Assembly: GCF_009795805.1 (NCBI RefSeq)
Contig: NZ_WTEY01000001.1
Span: 310,001-374,000 of the forward strand
DNA: 64,000 nucleotides
DNA from: Gilliamella sp. Pra-s52
Lineage (GTDB): Bacteria > Pseudomonadota > Gammaproteobacteria > Enterobacterales > Orbaceae
Reading direction: 5' to 3'
The notes under the pieces are model-generated. The model was not told where the DNA came from. It worked only from the letters and a program-made list of their open reading frames with translations, and ran no database searches. How positions within the stretch are numbered: position 1 is the first letter of the stretch; each line of letters opens with the position of its first letter. A program made the translations under genes and the position numbers. This document shows, piece by piece, positions 28,254 through 37,547 of the stretch.

Positions 28254-30089
28254 TTAAATATTTTCCCCTAAAAATCCACCACTTTGATGTTTCCAAAGTT
28301 GTGCATATAACCCATTTTTTTTAAGTAATTCTTGGTGGGTTCCTTGTTCAATAACTTTACCTTGATCGAGTACGATTAATTTATCCATTGCGGCAATAGT
28401 TGACAAACGATGAGCAATGGCAATAACTGTTTTTCCTTCCATTAACGTGTATAAGCTTTCTTGAATTGCTTGTTCGATTTCAGAGTCCAGGGCACTTGTT
28501 GCTTCATCTAATAATAAAATAGGAGCATTTTTAAGAATGACGCGTGCAATAGCTATTCGTTGTCTTTGCCCCCCCGATAATTTTATACCTCGTTCACCAA
28601 CAAATGCGTCATAGCCTTTTCTACCACTTGCATCAACTAATGTTTTAATAAAATCATCAGCATATGCTTTTTGGGCTGCGGTAATCATTTGTTCTTCAGT
28701 AGCTTGATTGTTACCATAGAGCAAGTTTTCTCGAACTGTTCGATGCAGTAAAGAAGTATCTTGTGTCACCATACCAATTTGAGCTCGTAGGCTTTCTTGG
28801 GTAACAGACGTAATATCTTGCCCATCAATTATAATTTTGCCACTTTGTAAATCATAAAAACGGAGTAACAAATTGATCAGCGATGATTTTCCAGCTCCTG
28901 AACGACCGACTAAACCAATTTTTTCACCTGGTTGTATCGTTAGATCTAAATTTTTAATTATTGAAATTTGTTTTTTTTCATCATAGCTGAAATTAATATG
29001 TTTAAACTCGATTTTTCCTTGAGTTATATTAAGCTTAGATGCATTAGGTTGATCGACTATTGTTTTAGTTATAGAAAAAGTATTAATTCCATCTTTCACA
29101 ACACCAATATTTTCAAATAAGGCGGTCATTTCCCACATGATCCAGTGTGAAAAACCATTTAGTCGAAGCGCTACAGCTGTTGTTGTTGCTATTGCACCAA
29201 TACCAATTAATTGATTTGTCCACAACCATAGGGCAACGCCTGTTGTACTTAGTATTAACGAAACTGATAATAAATGATTAACAATTTCAAAAGTACTGAC
29301 TAAACGCATTTGTTTATTAACAGTAACTAAAAATTCATCCATTGATTCTTGTGCATATTTTGCCTCATTACCCGAGTGAGAAAATAGTTTGACTGTCATA
29401 ATATTGGTATAGGCGTCCGTTACTCGCCCTGTCATTGTAGAACGGGCATCAGCTTGCATGCTAGCAACCTTACTTAAACGGGGAATGAAATAATACATGG
29501 CAATACCATAAATTAGACACCAGGTTACAAATGGAATTAATAACCAAATATTTAATTGCCCGATGATGGTTGCCATGGTAATAAAAGAAATCAAGACATA
29601 GATAAAAATATCTGATACTAAAAAACAAGTATCTCGAATCGCAAGTGCTGTTTGCATGACTTTTGCTGATATTCTTCCTGCAAACTCATTTTGAAAAAAA
29701 TGCATACTTTGATTTAGTACTAATCGGTGTAGATTCCAACGCATTCTCATCGGAAAATTCCCAGCTAGGCACTGATGCTTAATAATAGTTTGTAGTCCAA
29801 TAATAAAGGTACTTGCTAAAATGATTAAGGCTAATAGTACTAATGTTGTTTTCTCTTGTTGCCAAAATTTGTTAGGTTCAACAGAGGCAATCCAGTCAAT
29901 AACTCTACCTAAAATAGCGTATAAAAAAGCTTCAAAAGCACCACCTAAAGCACTAAAAATAATCAGTAACAGTAAAAGTAATCGAGTCCCTTTGGTTGAT
30001 TGCCATATGAAACTAAAAAAATTTTTAGACATGGATTGAGGTTCATCTTTTGGGTAAGATGACACCAATTTTTCAAAAAATTGATACAT
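28254..30089 (-). CDS. ABC exporter, fused membrane and ATPase domains
   Basis: A half-transporter of 611 residues: an N-terminal six-span exporter domain (about 35-330) and a nucleotide-binding domain (about 365-600). It has Walker A GRSGAGKSS, signature LSGGQ, Walker B ILLLDEATS and the switch His in IAIAHRLST. Residues 1-30 are an N-terminal extension. It would act as a homodimer in the inner membrane. The substrate is unknown: it could be multidrug or lipid-type export. It is less like MsbA or CydDC than like generic multidrug half-transporters. Confidence 0.85.
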   Translation of the reverse strand: MYQFFEKLVSSYPKDEPQSMSKNFFSFIWQSTKGTRLLLLLLIIFSALGGAFEAFLYAILGRVIDWIASVEPNKFWQQEKTTLVLLALIILASTFIIGLQTIIKHQCLAGNFPMRMRWNLHRLVLNQSMHFFQNEFAGRISAKVMQTALAIRDTCFLVSDIFIYVLISFITMATIIGQLNIWLLIPFVTWCLIYGIAMYYFIPRLSKVASMQADARSTMTGRVTDAYTNIMTVKLFSHSGNEAKYAQESMDEFLVTVNKQMRLVSTFEIVNHLLSVSLILSTTGVALWLWTNQLIGIGAIATTTAVALRLNGFSHWIMWEMTALFENIGVVKDGINTFSITKTIVDQPNASKLNITQGKIEFKHINFSYDEKKQISIIKNLDLTIQPGEKIGLVGRSGAGKSSLINLLLRFYDLQSGKIIIDGQDITSVTQESLRAQIGMVTQDTSLLHRTVRENLLYGNNQATEEQMITAAQKAYADDFIKTLVDASGRKGYDAFVGERGIKLSGGQRQRIAIARVILKNAPILLLDEATSALDSEIEQAIQESLYTLMEGKTVIAIAHRLSTIAAMDKLIVLDQGKVIEQGTHQELLKKNGLYAQLWKHQSGGFLGENI

Positions 30090-30345
30090 ATTAGACCTAA
30101 TTAATAATAAAAATTTTCACCGTTGATGTTGTCAATAATATAGAAAAATAAAAGGAGTGCAAATAAATACAAATGTTTTTTCACTAAGACTAAGGTTGTA
30201 TTTAATATGTTAAACAAAGAATGCTTAATTATATTCTTGCAGTTTTTGATGATAAAAATATTAAATAAACCTATGAGGAAATACACGTTAAATATTTCCT
30301 CAATTTTAGATTATGTATTGGAAGTTGATATAATTATTAAAAACA

Positions 30346-31035
30346 TTAAAAAATGTCTTTAATAATTAGTACAACACGTCCAACAATATGATATTTATGG
30401 AAGTCATTCTTGGGTACTTCGATGGTAGGATGTTGGCTATTATTACAAATCAATAACCATCCATTGAGTGTTAAGCGTACCTTTCTTAGAAAGGTTATAT
30501 CTTCATATTCAATTAAATAAATTGCTCCATCAACAATATCACTTATTTCAGTATTAAGAATTAGACCGTTATTATTTTCTATTTCAGGTGACATTAAATC
30601 ACCTTTGGCCCAATATATGATTAATCTTTTTGCATCTAAGCCTCGATGTTTTACCCAACCCTCAATAATAGGGTAGTTCATAACCGGAGGTGTTTCTCTA
30701 ACAAAACGTTCTTTTTGTGCTTCTTCTTTAGTTGGTAATTGTTTTTTGTAGACAGGAATTCGATAAATATTTTCATTGTAGACATCTTCTTCATTTTTCG
30801 AGTCCACAAATTCTTGCCTATGACCAGTGGCAAGCCAATTGAAAGATACATTACATTTTTCAGCAATTACTTCTAGACGAGTAAGTGAAGGGTAGGTTTT
30901 CCCGGATAAATAATCTCTAATTACTGTTTCAGACATATCGCATTTTTTAGCGAAAGCGGAAACAGATAACCCCTGCATTGAACTGTGTAATCTATCTTTA
31001 AATGTTTTGACATTATTATTTTTAGTTGCTTTCAT
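30346..31035 (-). CDS. Phage-repressor-like regulator (HTH plus S24-like domain), catalytic Ser absent
   Basis: A 229-residue regulator. The N-terminal helix-turn-helix (about 23-60: SVSAFAKKCDMSETVIRDYL, SGKTYPS) is followed by a linker and a CI/LexA-like C-terminal domain (about 125-225). In that domain the usual GDSM nucleophile motif reads GDLM (145-148), so the autocleavage serine is lost. A lysine (Lys185) remains in the expected region. It is therefore unlikely to self-cleave on DNA damage. No other phage gene is nearby, so it is probably a domesticated regulator. The targets are unknown; a palindrome at 31209-31230 is a candidate operator. Confidence 0.78.
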   Translation of the reverse strand: MKATKNNNVKTFKDRLHSSMQGLSVSAFAKKCDMSETVIRDYLSGKTYPSLTRLEVIAEKCNVSFNWLATGHRQEFVDSKNEEDVYNENIYRIPVYKKQLPTKEEAQKERFVRETPPVMNYPIIEGWVKHRGLDAKRLIIYWAKGDLMSPEIENNNGLILNTEISDIVDGAIYLIEYEDITFLRKVRLTLNGWLLICNNSQHPTIEVPKNDFHKYHIVGRVVLIIKDIF

Positions 31036-31431
31036 CGTTGCTCCATTATTTTTCTTGTGTAATTTTATTAATTATAAAGTATTTTTTTTGATTTTAAATA
31101 GTAAATACATTGAAAATACAATAAAAAATTTTTTATTTATTAATTTGCGTGATTTTTTTGTTTTATGCTTTTATTTTTTATTTTTTTCTGTTTTTAATTT
31201 GTTATTCTTATCACTTTTATGAAAGTGGTAATGTGTTTTTTTATTTTGTTTTTCGTGTTTTTATACTAAAAATATTTATTTAAATGATAAATTTTATTTT
31301 TTTAATTGTTTTTGATATTAATCAATATTTTATGGTGGTTTTGTTTTTGTTTATCTAATTGTTTTTTAATGGCTTATTTTTTTGCGCAATGTTTAAACAA
31401 ATAAAAATAAATAAAAAAACAAATAAAAACG
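31036..31431. other. Very AT-rich spacer
   Basis: About 400 bases of extremely AT-rich sequence upstream of the S24-like regulator. No credible gene is visible; the open frames here are low-complexity Phe/Leu/Lys runs. It contains a near-palindrome at 31209-31230, listed separately. This composition is typical of regulator-rich or H-NS-bound spacers (inference). Confidence 0.55.
31209..31230. promoter_or_regulatory. Near-palindromic candidate operator
   Basis: CACTTT (31212-31217) and AAAGTG (31222-31227) are perfect arms around TATG. With one mismatch the symmetry extends to TATCACTTT and AAAGTGGTA. It lies 175 bases upstream of the S24-like regulator. It could be an operator or simply a small hairpin. 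Confidence 0.35.
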
Positions 31432-31459
31432 TTGACGTAGGCGAAAAAAAATGGATAAT
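31432..31459 (+). promoter_or_regulatory. Strong sigma-70 promoter with no ORF downstream
   Basis: TTGACG (31432-31437), a 16-base spacer, and GATAAT (31454-31459). The predicted start is at about 31466. The only thing it drives before a strong terminator is the candidate sRNA below. Confidence 0.6.
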
Positions 31460-31465
31460 AAGAAT

Positions 31466-31548
31466 GGTAAGGATTTTTCATTGTTTTCTTTCCTTATATT
31501 CCTTATATTTCATGTTGGCCTGTATAGTTTTATACAGGCTTTTTTTAT
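31466..31548 (+). ncRNA. Candidate small RNA (about 80 nt)
   Basis: Bounded by a sigma-70 promoter (31432-31459) and a Rho-independent terminator. The terminator pairs GCCTGTATA (31518-31526) with TATACAGGC (31531-31539) around GTTT and is followed by seven T. The body is unstructured and U/C-rich, with CCTTATATT repeated in tandem at 31492-31509. That stretch could pair with AAGG-type ribosome binding sites. The U-rich tail suits Hfq or ProQ binding (proQ is in this window). It does not resemble the RyhB, Spot 42 or FnrS sequences I know. No ORF with a ribosome binding site lies inside. Confidence 0.5.
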
Positions 31549-31584
31549 TTCTGAACTATTCATGAAATCCTACAATAAAAAGAG

Positions 31585-31590
31585 TATAAT
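31585..31590 (+). promoter_or_regulatory. -10 element of the tatA-type gene
   Basis: TATAAT at 31585-31590, 70 bases before the tatA-type start and downstream of the sRNA terminator. There is no clear -35. Probable promoter for the tatA-ubi pair. Confidence 0.4.
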
Positions 31591-31659
31591 AAATTCGTCA
31601 TAAAATTTGTTTTGTAACCTATCCTAATGAAGAGCTATATTTATTGAGAGGATTTGATT

Positions 31660-31830
31660 ATGTCTTTTAGCATCCCACATCTTTTAGTTTTTCTTGCTGT
31701 GGTCATTTTATTATTTGGCACTAAAAAATTGCGTCATTTAGGTTCTGATCTTGGTTCAGCATTGAAAGGCTTTAAAAAAGCGATGAATGATGATGAGGTT
31801 GAACCAAAGAATGATGATAGATTAAGTTAA
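31660..31830 (+). CDS. Sec-independent translocase subunit, TatA/TatE type
   Basis: A 56-residue protein, too short for the usual ORF cutoff. An N-terminal membrane helix ([13 protein letters not shown]) is followed by the TatA hinge and amphipathic helix. [20 protein letters not shown] with KKAMNDDE is almost the TatE/TatA core. It would form the pore-like part of the twin-arginine translocase in the inner membrane. GAGAGG at 31646-31651 is the ribosome binding site. tatB and tatC are not adjacent, so it is either a lone TatE-like paralogue or the organism's tatA separated from tatC. A ubi-type gene follows after 18 bases; in E. coli tatABCD lies next to ubiB. Confidence 0.88.
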   Translation: MSFSIPHLLVFLAVVILLFGTKKLRHLGSDLGSALKGFKKAMNDDEVEPKNDDRLS

Positions 31831-31848
31831 ATAGTTGCATTTATTCAA

Positions 31849-33033
31849 ATGAATATTCAATTTGATGTGGTAATTGTCGGCGGTGGGTTAGTTGGTTTAG
31901 CTACCGCTTGTGCACTGAGTAAAAATGCTCTAAATATTGCGATTATAGATAATAAAATTCATCAACACGAATTCTTTTCGCATGTAGGAATCGGTATTAG
32001 AGCTTCTGCTATTAATGGTTCGAGCCAACAGTATTTTTCGCAAATAGGCATTTGGGATGATTTATGCAATAGCAATCGCGTGCAAGAATTTACTGAGATA
32101 GGTGTATGGGAAAAAAATGGTCAAGCACATTTATCCGCACATGCTAAAAATTATAATTGCCCAAATTTAGGTTATATTATAGAAAATAATGTTATTTCTC
32201 ATTATCTGTACCAATATGCTTTAAATTGTCCTAACATTAATATGTATAATTGTGAAGCAATTGATTGTGCTTTTAATGACGACTTTGTCTTTCTGACTCT
32301 TGCTGATAAAAGTGTTTTACAAGCTAAATTAATGATAGGTGCAGATGGTGCTCATTCTTGGGTGCGTAAATATGAAAATATTTCTACATTTGAACGCAAT
32401 TATCTTCATAATGCTGTCATTACAACGGTTGAAACAGAATACCCTCATCAATCTTGTGCTAAACAAGTTTTTTATCCAAATGGAATTATTGCTTTTCTTC
32501 CACTTTGGCAGGAAAATAAAAGTTGTTTAGTTTGGTCGACTAAACCTGATCATGCTGCGGTTTTAGCATCAATTTCTGAATTTGAATTTTCAAATAAACT
32601 ATTTGCGTTAACTGGCGATAAAGTGGGTAAATGCCAATTAATTAATTCGCGTATGGTATTTCCTTTAAAAGAACGCTTTGCAAAACAGTTTGTTAAGCAT
32701 AGATTTGTGTTGATTGGTGATGCGGCACATACTATTCATCCTTTAGCTGGACAAGGTGTAAATCTAGGTTTTCAAGATTCCGCTTTATTAGTTTCTACAA
32801 TTAAAACATTAGTTAATGAACAAAAAGATATAGGTTTGGCTAGTAATTTAAAATCGTATCAGTTTAATCGCCGTAAAGATACATTAATTATGCTTGCAGC
32901 TATGCGAACTATTCAAGATATGTTTAATGGTGATAATTTACTAAAAAAAACGTTAAGAACAATTGGCATGAATACCATAGATCATAGCCCACTATTAAAA
33001 AGACAACTGATTAAATATGCTATGAATATTTAG
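31849..33033 (+). CDS. FAD-dependent ubiquinone-biosynthesis hydroxylase, UbiF/UbiH/COQ6 family
   Basis: A 394-residue flavoprotein monooxygenase. Motifs in order: the N-terminal ADP-binding GGGLVG (about 11-16), the DG motif IGADGAHSWVRK, and the FAD/ribityl motif IGDAAHTIHPLAGQGVNLG of the UbiH/COQ6 family. The C terminus (PLLKRQLIKYAMNI) resembles the UbiF end best, so C6 hydroxylation of the quinone ring is the likely job. The three paralogues (UbiF, UbiH, UbiI) are hard to separate by eye. It probably shares a transcript with the tatA-type gene. No clear ribosome binding site. Confidence 0.82.
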   Translation: MNIQFDVVIVGGGLVGLATACALSKNALNIAIIDNKIHQHEFFSHVGIGIRASAINGSSQQYFSQIGIWDDLCNSNRVQEFTEIGVWEKNGQAHLSAHAKNYNCPNLGYIIENNVISHYLYQYALNCPNINMYNCEAIDCAFNDDFVFLTLADKSVLQAKLMIGADGAHSWVRKYENISTFERNYLHNAVITTVETEYPHQSCAKQVFYPNGIIAFLPLWQENKSCLVWSTKPDHAAVLASISEFEFSNKLFALTGDKVGKCQLINSRMVFPLKERFAKQFVKHRFVLIGDAAHTIHPLAGQGVNLGFQDSALLVSTIKTLVNEQKDIGLASNLKSYQFNRRKDTLIMLAAMRTIQDMFNGDNLLKKTLRTIGMNTIDHSPLLKRQLIKYAMNI

Positions 33034-33375
33034 TCATTCTTCGGTTATACTCCAAGTTTTCTCTAGATTGTTAAAAAGATACAATTCTAATACTTCAGTT
33101 AAATAAGTGTGGTATTGTTCAATGTAACTGTTTTGATATTGGCTGTAAGCTCAATATAATCAATAGTGATATCATGAAGTTTTACCCAACTGGTGAGCGT
33201 ATTTCTAGTAAATTTTGGTTCATTATCTACTCGTATTTTTTATGGATAATTATGATAACGCACCAACTTGTTAAGATGGCAGGTATTTTCTAGTAGCCAG
33301 AGTAAACTAGCAGTAATTTCAACGCCTAATGCTTATAGGTTAAAGTCTTCAATAATTACTGAATGAGTACAAAGT
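33034..33375 (-). pseudogene. Decayed IS3-family transposase (OrfB) remnant
   Basis: Minus-strand translation gives the DDE transposase core in broken frames: VIIEDFNL, stop, ALGVEITASLLWLLENT; then a stop before KIRVDNEPKFTRNTLTSWVK; then, after a frameshift, QNSYIEQYHTYLTEVLELYL and FNNLEKTWSITEE ending at 33034. Intact IS3-family OrfB reads VIDDFNREALGIEI, RVDNGPEF and QNAYIERFN at these places. It has at least two in-frame stops, one or more frameshifts and no 5' half. No terminal inverted repeats or target duplication are visible. It lies between the UbiF-like gene and glmS. Confidence 0.8.
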
Positions 33376-33591
33376 CACTTTCTTGCCATTGGATAATAAA
33401 TTCACGTGATAAATAGGTGTCTTTTAATTCCAATAGGTAATTAATGTTAATCAAATTTTGACTAAGTGACGATAATTTCATTAAAAATTTTAATAAAATC
33501 AATATGTTTTCTGGAAGGTTTTTATGCGTTATTGGTTTTGATATTTTATATCAAAACCAATAATAAACTTTTGTAGCTTATAAAGCCAGAC
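33376..33591. other. Intergenic region downstream of glmS with a 13-bp inverted repeat
   Basis: AT-rich sequence holding a perfect inverted repeat, ATTGGTTTTGATA (33531-33543) and TATCAAAACCAAT (33549-33561), 30 bases beyond the glmS stop. There is no T tract on the glmS side, so it is a weak terminator candidate or an RNA-stabilising hairpin. Confidence 0.5.
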
Positions 33592-33650
33592 TTACTCCAC
33601 GGTTACCGATTTTGCCAAATTACGAGGCTGATCGACATCGGTGCCTTTGA
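33592..33650 (-). other. Potential Tn7 attachment (TnsD-recognition) segment in glmS 3' end
   Basis: The last codons of glmS encode the conserved segment recognised by TnsD in bacteria that carry Tn7. No Tn7 end or tns gene lies downstream. The IS3 debris about 215 bases away is unrelated to Tn7. The site is inferred from protein conservation only. Confidence 0.35.
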
Positions 33651-35424
33651 TCAAAGCAACATGATACGCCAGTAACTGGGTTGGTACGGTGTAGTAAATC
33701 GGTGCGGTTGGCTCTTCAATATGGGGAAGATTGATAATATGCATGGTATCATCACTAACAAAGCCAGCATCTTCTTGAGCAAAGACATACAGTTGACCAC
33801 CCCGTGCTCGAACCTCTTCTATATTAGATTTTAATTTTTCTAGCATTTCGTTGGTTGGTGCCATAACAATAACAGGCATATCCGCATCAATTAATGCCAG
33901 TGGACCATGTTTGAGTTCACCAGCAGCATAGGCCTCAGCGTGAATATAAGATATTTCTTTGAGTTTTAGCGAAGCTTCCATAGCGATTGGATACTCATCA
34001 CCTCGACCTAAGAATAACGCATGATGTTTGTTGACAAAATGTCTAGCAAATTTCTTAATTTGAGGTTCTGCCATGAGCACTTGCTCAATGCGGTTTGGTA
34101 AAATTTGTAACGCATGCACAATAGCTTGCTCGGTACTTTCTGCCATATTATTTATGCGTCCTAATTTAGCAACTAGTAGCAATAAAACCGTTAATTGTGT
34201 GGTAAAGGCCTTAGTTGATGCAACGCCAATTTCAACCCCAGCTTTGGTTAATAGCACTAAATCAGCTTCACGCACGAGTGTTGAGGCTGCTACATTACAG
34301 ATCGCAAGGGTATTTAGGTAATTATTTTCTTTCGCTAATCGTAATGCCGCGAGTGTGTCTGCTGTTTCGCCCGACTGTGAAAGTGTGATAAATAAGCTAT
34401 TTTTGCGGCGAGCTGGGTTACGGTAACGAAATTCTGACGCAATTTCGACATCACAAGGAATTCCAGCTAAAGCTTCAAACCAATAACGTGCAACCATACC
34501 AGCATTATAAGCAGTACCACAGGCAACAATTTGAACATGCTCAACTTGTTTAAGAATGGCTTCCGCTTGCTCGCCTAACTCTGATAAATCGACCTTGCCA
34601 TGCATCATGCGACCTTCAAGCGTATTTTTAATCGCATTAGGTTGTTCGTAGATCTCTTTTTGCATGTAATGACTATAGCCTGCTTTGCTGCCCGCATCAT
34701 ATTGTGCATCAGATTCTATACATGGTCTTGTTACTTCTTGGTGATTTTTATCCAATATGGTCACTGTTCGGTGAGTGATATGTGCGATATCGCCTTCTTC
34801 TAAATAAATAAATCGGCGGGTAACTGGCAATAGTGCTAATTGATCAGATGCGATAAAGTGCTCGCCTATGCCGCAACCGATAACTAAAGGACTACCTGAG
34901 CGTGCCGCAATAAGGATATCAGGATTGCGGGTGTCCATAATTACGGTACCATAAGCGCCACGCAATTGTGGAATAGCTTTTTGTACAGCGTCAAATAAGG
35001 AACAATCTTCGGTTGTTATAATGTTATGAATTAAGTGGGCAATTACTTCGGTATCGGTTTCTGAACGGAATTGATAACCTTTAGAGATCAATTTCTCACG
35101 TAGTGGTTCAAAATTTTCAATAATGCCATTGTGCACAACAGCAATAAAACTAGATACATGAGGATGGGCATTATGTTCAACTGGTTCACCGTGGGTTGCC
35201 CATCGGGTATGAGCAATTCCTGTAGTTCCTTTTATTGGATGTTGCTCAACTGCGTCTTTTAGTGCTTGTACTTTACCAACACGGCGAATACGCTGTAATT
35301 CACCTTGTGGTGAAATAATTGAAAGTCCAGCGGAGTCATAACCACGATATTCTAATCGTTTTAAACCTTCTAATAATATTTCAGCAACATCACGTTTGGC
35401 GATAGCACCCACAATACCACACAT
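33592..35424 (-). CDS. glmS: Glutamine--fructose-6-phosphate aminotransferase
   Basis: First step of UDP-GlcNAc synthesis: fructose 6-phosphate plus glutamine to glucosamine 6-phosphate. The N-terminal glutaminase domain begins [11 protein letters not shown] with nucleophile Cys2; SIS isomerase domains follow ([22 protein letters not shown]). 610 residues, E. coli 609. The C terminus [15 protein letters not shown] is fully conserved. It lies three bases downstream of glmU, one operon (glmUS). GC is somewhat higher than in neighbouring accessory sequence, as for other conserved genes here. Confidence 0.97.
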   Translation of the reverse strand: MCGIVGAIAKRDVAEILLEGLKRLEYRGYDSAGLSIISPQGELQRIRRVGKVQALKDAVEQHPIKGTTGIAHTRWATHGEPVEHNAHPHVSSFIAVVHNGIIENFEPLREKLISKGYQFRSETDTEVIAHLIHNIITTEDCSLFDAVQKAIPQLRGAYGTVIMDTRNPDILIAARSGSPLVIGCGIGEHFIASDQLALLPVTRRFIYLEEGDIAHITHRTVTILDKNHQEVTRPCIESDAQYDAGSKAGYSHYMQKEIYEQPNAIKNTLEGRMMHGKVDLSELGEQAEAILKQVEHVQIVACGTAYNAGMVARYWFEALAGIPCDVEIASEFRYRNPARRKNSLFITLSQSGETADTLAALRLAKENNYLNTLAICNVAASTLVREADLVLLTKAGVEIGVASTKAFTTQLTVLLLLVAKLGRINNMAESTEQAIVHALQILPNRIEQVLMAEPQIKKFARHFVNKHHALFLGRGDEYPIAMEASLKLKEISYIHAEAYAAGELKHGPLALIDADMPVIVMAPTNEMLEKLKSNIEEVRARGGQLYVFAQEDAGFVSDDTMHIINLPHIEEPTAPIYYTVPTQLLAYHVALIKGTDVDQPRNLAKSVTVE

Positions 35425-35427
35425 AGT

Positions 35428-36813
35428 TTATTCCTCGTCAGTTGACTTTGTTGGTCGTTTCCAACCAGCAAGTTGTTTTTGTTTTACTCGGCTTACGACC
35501 AATTCATTCTCATTCACATTATTGGTAACCGTTGTTCCTGCTGCAATAGTTGCCCCTTTACCCACTGTTACAGGTGCAATTAATTGCGTATCAGAACCGA
35601 CAAACACATCATCTTCAATAATGGTTTTAAATTTATTGGCACCATCATAATTACAGGTGATGGTGCCTGCACCAATGTTGACATTATTGCCAATTTCGCT
35701 ATCACCAAGATAGCTTAAGTGTCCAGCTTTGCTTGCTTGGCCTAGATGTGTCTTTTTTAGTTCAACAAAGTTGCCGACATGAGCTTGTTCATCAAGTTGT
35801 GAACCCGGTCGTAAGCGGGCGAATGGCCCAATAGTACATTGTTTAGCGATGGTTGAATCTTCAATAATGCTATATGGACTGATACTTGAATCATCATCAA
35901 TTGTACAATTTTTCAAAATACAACCAGCACCAATAAATACGTTATTACCTAATTTGACATTGCCTTCAATAATTACATTACAATCAATCGTAACATCTTT
36001 ACCGTGCGATAGAGATCCTCGTAAGTCAAAACGAGTTGGGTCAAGCAATGTTACGCCTGCTAATAATAAATTTTGTGTTTGTTGATGTTGATATTGTCGT
36101 TCTAATATTGCCAATTGCAGGCGATTATTGACGCCTTCAACTTCAAATTGTTGTATAGGTTGTGATGTTTTAATGTTATAACCATCTTGATAAGCAAAGG
36201 CAATGATATCCGTTAAGTAATACTCTTTTTGTGCATTATCATTGGTTAAACGAGACAACCAATCTTTGAGTAATTTACCAGTAACAAGCATAATACCTGT
36301 GTTAATTTCTTTGATTTTTTGTTGCTCAAGAGAGGCATCTTTCTGTTCAACAATGGCGATAACTTTGCCATTTTTTCGTTCAATTCGTCCATACCCTGTT
36401 GGATCATCTAACGTTACTGTTAATAATGCAATACCGTGCTCTGTTTTGCTAGCGATTAAATTTTTTAATGTTTCAACCGAAATTAATGGCGTATCCCCAT
36501 AAAGAATCAAAATATCTTCGTCATCTTGAATATAAGTGCTAGCCTGTTGAACTGCATGCCCTGTGCCAAGTTGTTCTGCTTGATAGATAAGTTCGACATG
36601 TTGATCTTTAAGTGCAATTTCGAGCTGCGATTTACCATGACCATAAACAATATTAGTGCGATTTATATTAAGTTGTTGCACGGTATCAATAACATGTTGT
36701 AACATCGGCTTACCACCGATTTTGTGTAATACTTTTGGCTGCTCGGAATACATCCGTGTGCCTTTTCCTGCTGCTAAAATAATTGCACTAAGTTTTGTTG
36801 GTGAAATCGCCAT
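35428..36813 (-). CDS. glmU: Bifunctional GlmU: GlcN-1-P acetyltransferase / GlcNAc-1-P uridylyltransferase
   Basis: Makes UDP-GlcNAc for peptidoglycan and LPS. N-terminal pyrophosphorylase domain with [20 protein letters not shown] (about 13-32) and LYGDTPL; C-terminal left-handed beta-helix (about 250-440) with hexapeptide repeats and the acetyltransferase [20 protein letters not shown]. 461 residues, E. coli 456. Leads the glmUS operon. Confidence 0.97.
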   Translation of the reverse strand: MAISPTKLSAIILAAGKGTRMYSEQPKVLHKIGGKPMLQHVIDTVQQLNINRTNIVYGHGKSQLEIALKDQHVELIYQAEQLGTGHAVQQASTYIQDDEDILILYGDTPLISVETLKNLIASKTEHGIALLTVTLDDPTGYGRIERKNGKVIAIVEQKDASLEQQKIKEINTGIMLVTGKLLKDWLSRLTNDNAQKEYYLTDIIAFAYQDGYNIKTSQPIQQFEVEGVNNRLQLAILERQYQHQQTQNLLLAGVTLLDPTRFDLRGSLSHGKDVTIDCNVIIEGNVKLGNNVFIGAGCILKNCTIDDDSSISPYSIIEDSTIAKQCTIGPFARLRPGSQLDEQAHVGNFVELKKTHLGQASKAGHLSYLGDSEIGNNVNIGAGTITCNYDGANKFKTIIEDDVFVGSDTQLIAPVTVGKGATIAAGTTVTNNVNENELVVSRVKQKQLAGWKRPTKSTDEE

Positions 36814-36951
36814 AATCAGTTCCAGTCCAGTTAAATAAGTTAACTACTATAATCAAAGTCTTCTATGAAATCACCCCCAGTTCGTTAATTTTTATAATAA
36901 AAAAAGTAAAATTGATTTATGATAAGCCATTATCAAATAAGGTTTTATATT

Positions 36952-37485
36952 ATGAATACAACAAAAAAGGTTTTATTACTTTACACAACTCATGAAAAAC
37001 AAACACTTAAGATCATGCAACGTATTAAAACACAGTTAGACGATAAATGTTACTGCGATGTTATTGAACTTTTAGCTGATAGCAAAATCGAGCTTTCAAA
37101 CTATGATGCCGTATTGTTGGGAAGTTCCATTCGCTATGGATTTTATAGTAAATTAATGAAAAAATTTATTGATGAACATTATCAACAATTAAACAATATG
37201 AAGTCAGGATTTTTTGGTGTAAATGTCGTAGCAAGAAAGCCACATAAAAATACACCAGAAACCAACTTATATACCAAAAAATTTCTAGCTAAAATAGCAT
37301 GGAAACCCACTTTTACCGCTGTTTTTGCAGGTGCTCTTTATTATCCTCAATATAACTGGTTTGATCGTAATATGATCCGTTTTATTATGTGGCTAGGTAA
37401 AGGTGATACCGATGTGACAAAACCGATTATTGAATATACAGATTGGGCAAAGGTAGATGAGTTTGCTAAAAAAATTAATACTTAA
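36952..37485 (+). CDS. hemG: Menaquinone-dependent protoporphyrinogen IX dehydrogenase
   Basis: Flavodoxin-like FMN enzyme that oxidises protoporphyrinogen IX to protoporphyrin IX in heme synthesis, passing electrons to quinones. SSIRYGFYSKLMKKFIDEHY, VNVVARKPHKNTPETN and GALYYPQYNWFDRNMI match HemG blocks. 177 residues (E. coli 181). I chose ATG at 36952 with AAGG 9 bases upstream; an in-frame ATG at 36919 would add 11 residues absent in the family. Divergent from glmU. Confidence 0.93.
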   Translation: MNTTKKVLLLYTTHEKQTLKIMQRIKTQLDDKCYCDVIELLADSKIELSNYDAVLLGSSIRYGFYSKLMKKFIDEHYQQLNNMKSGFFGVNVVARKPHKNTPETNLYTKKFLAKIAWKPTFTAVFAGALYYPQYNWFDRNMIRFIMWLGKGDTDVTKPIIEYTDWAKVDEFAKKINT

Positions 37486-37547
37486 ACTCATCGCTTCATG
37501 AAATTTTTTTAAACTTATCAAGTGCTCAAGTTCTTTTTAAGAAACTT

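Noticed and set aside
30101-30286. 61-codon minus-strand frame between the ABC exporter and the S24-like gene
   Set aside because: AT-driven Ile/Leu/Lys/Asn composition with no ribosome binding site or family resemblance.
31359-31565. 68-codon open frame across the candidate sRNA
   Set aside because: Low-complexity Lys/Phe composition, no ribosome binding site, and it runs through a strong terminator hairpin.
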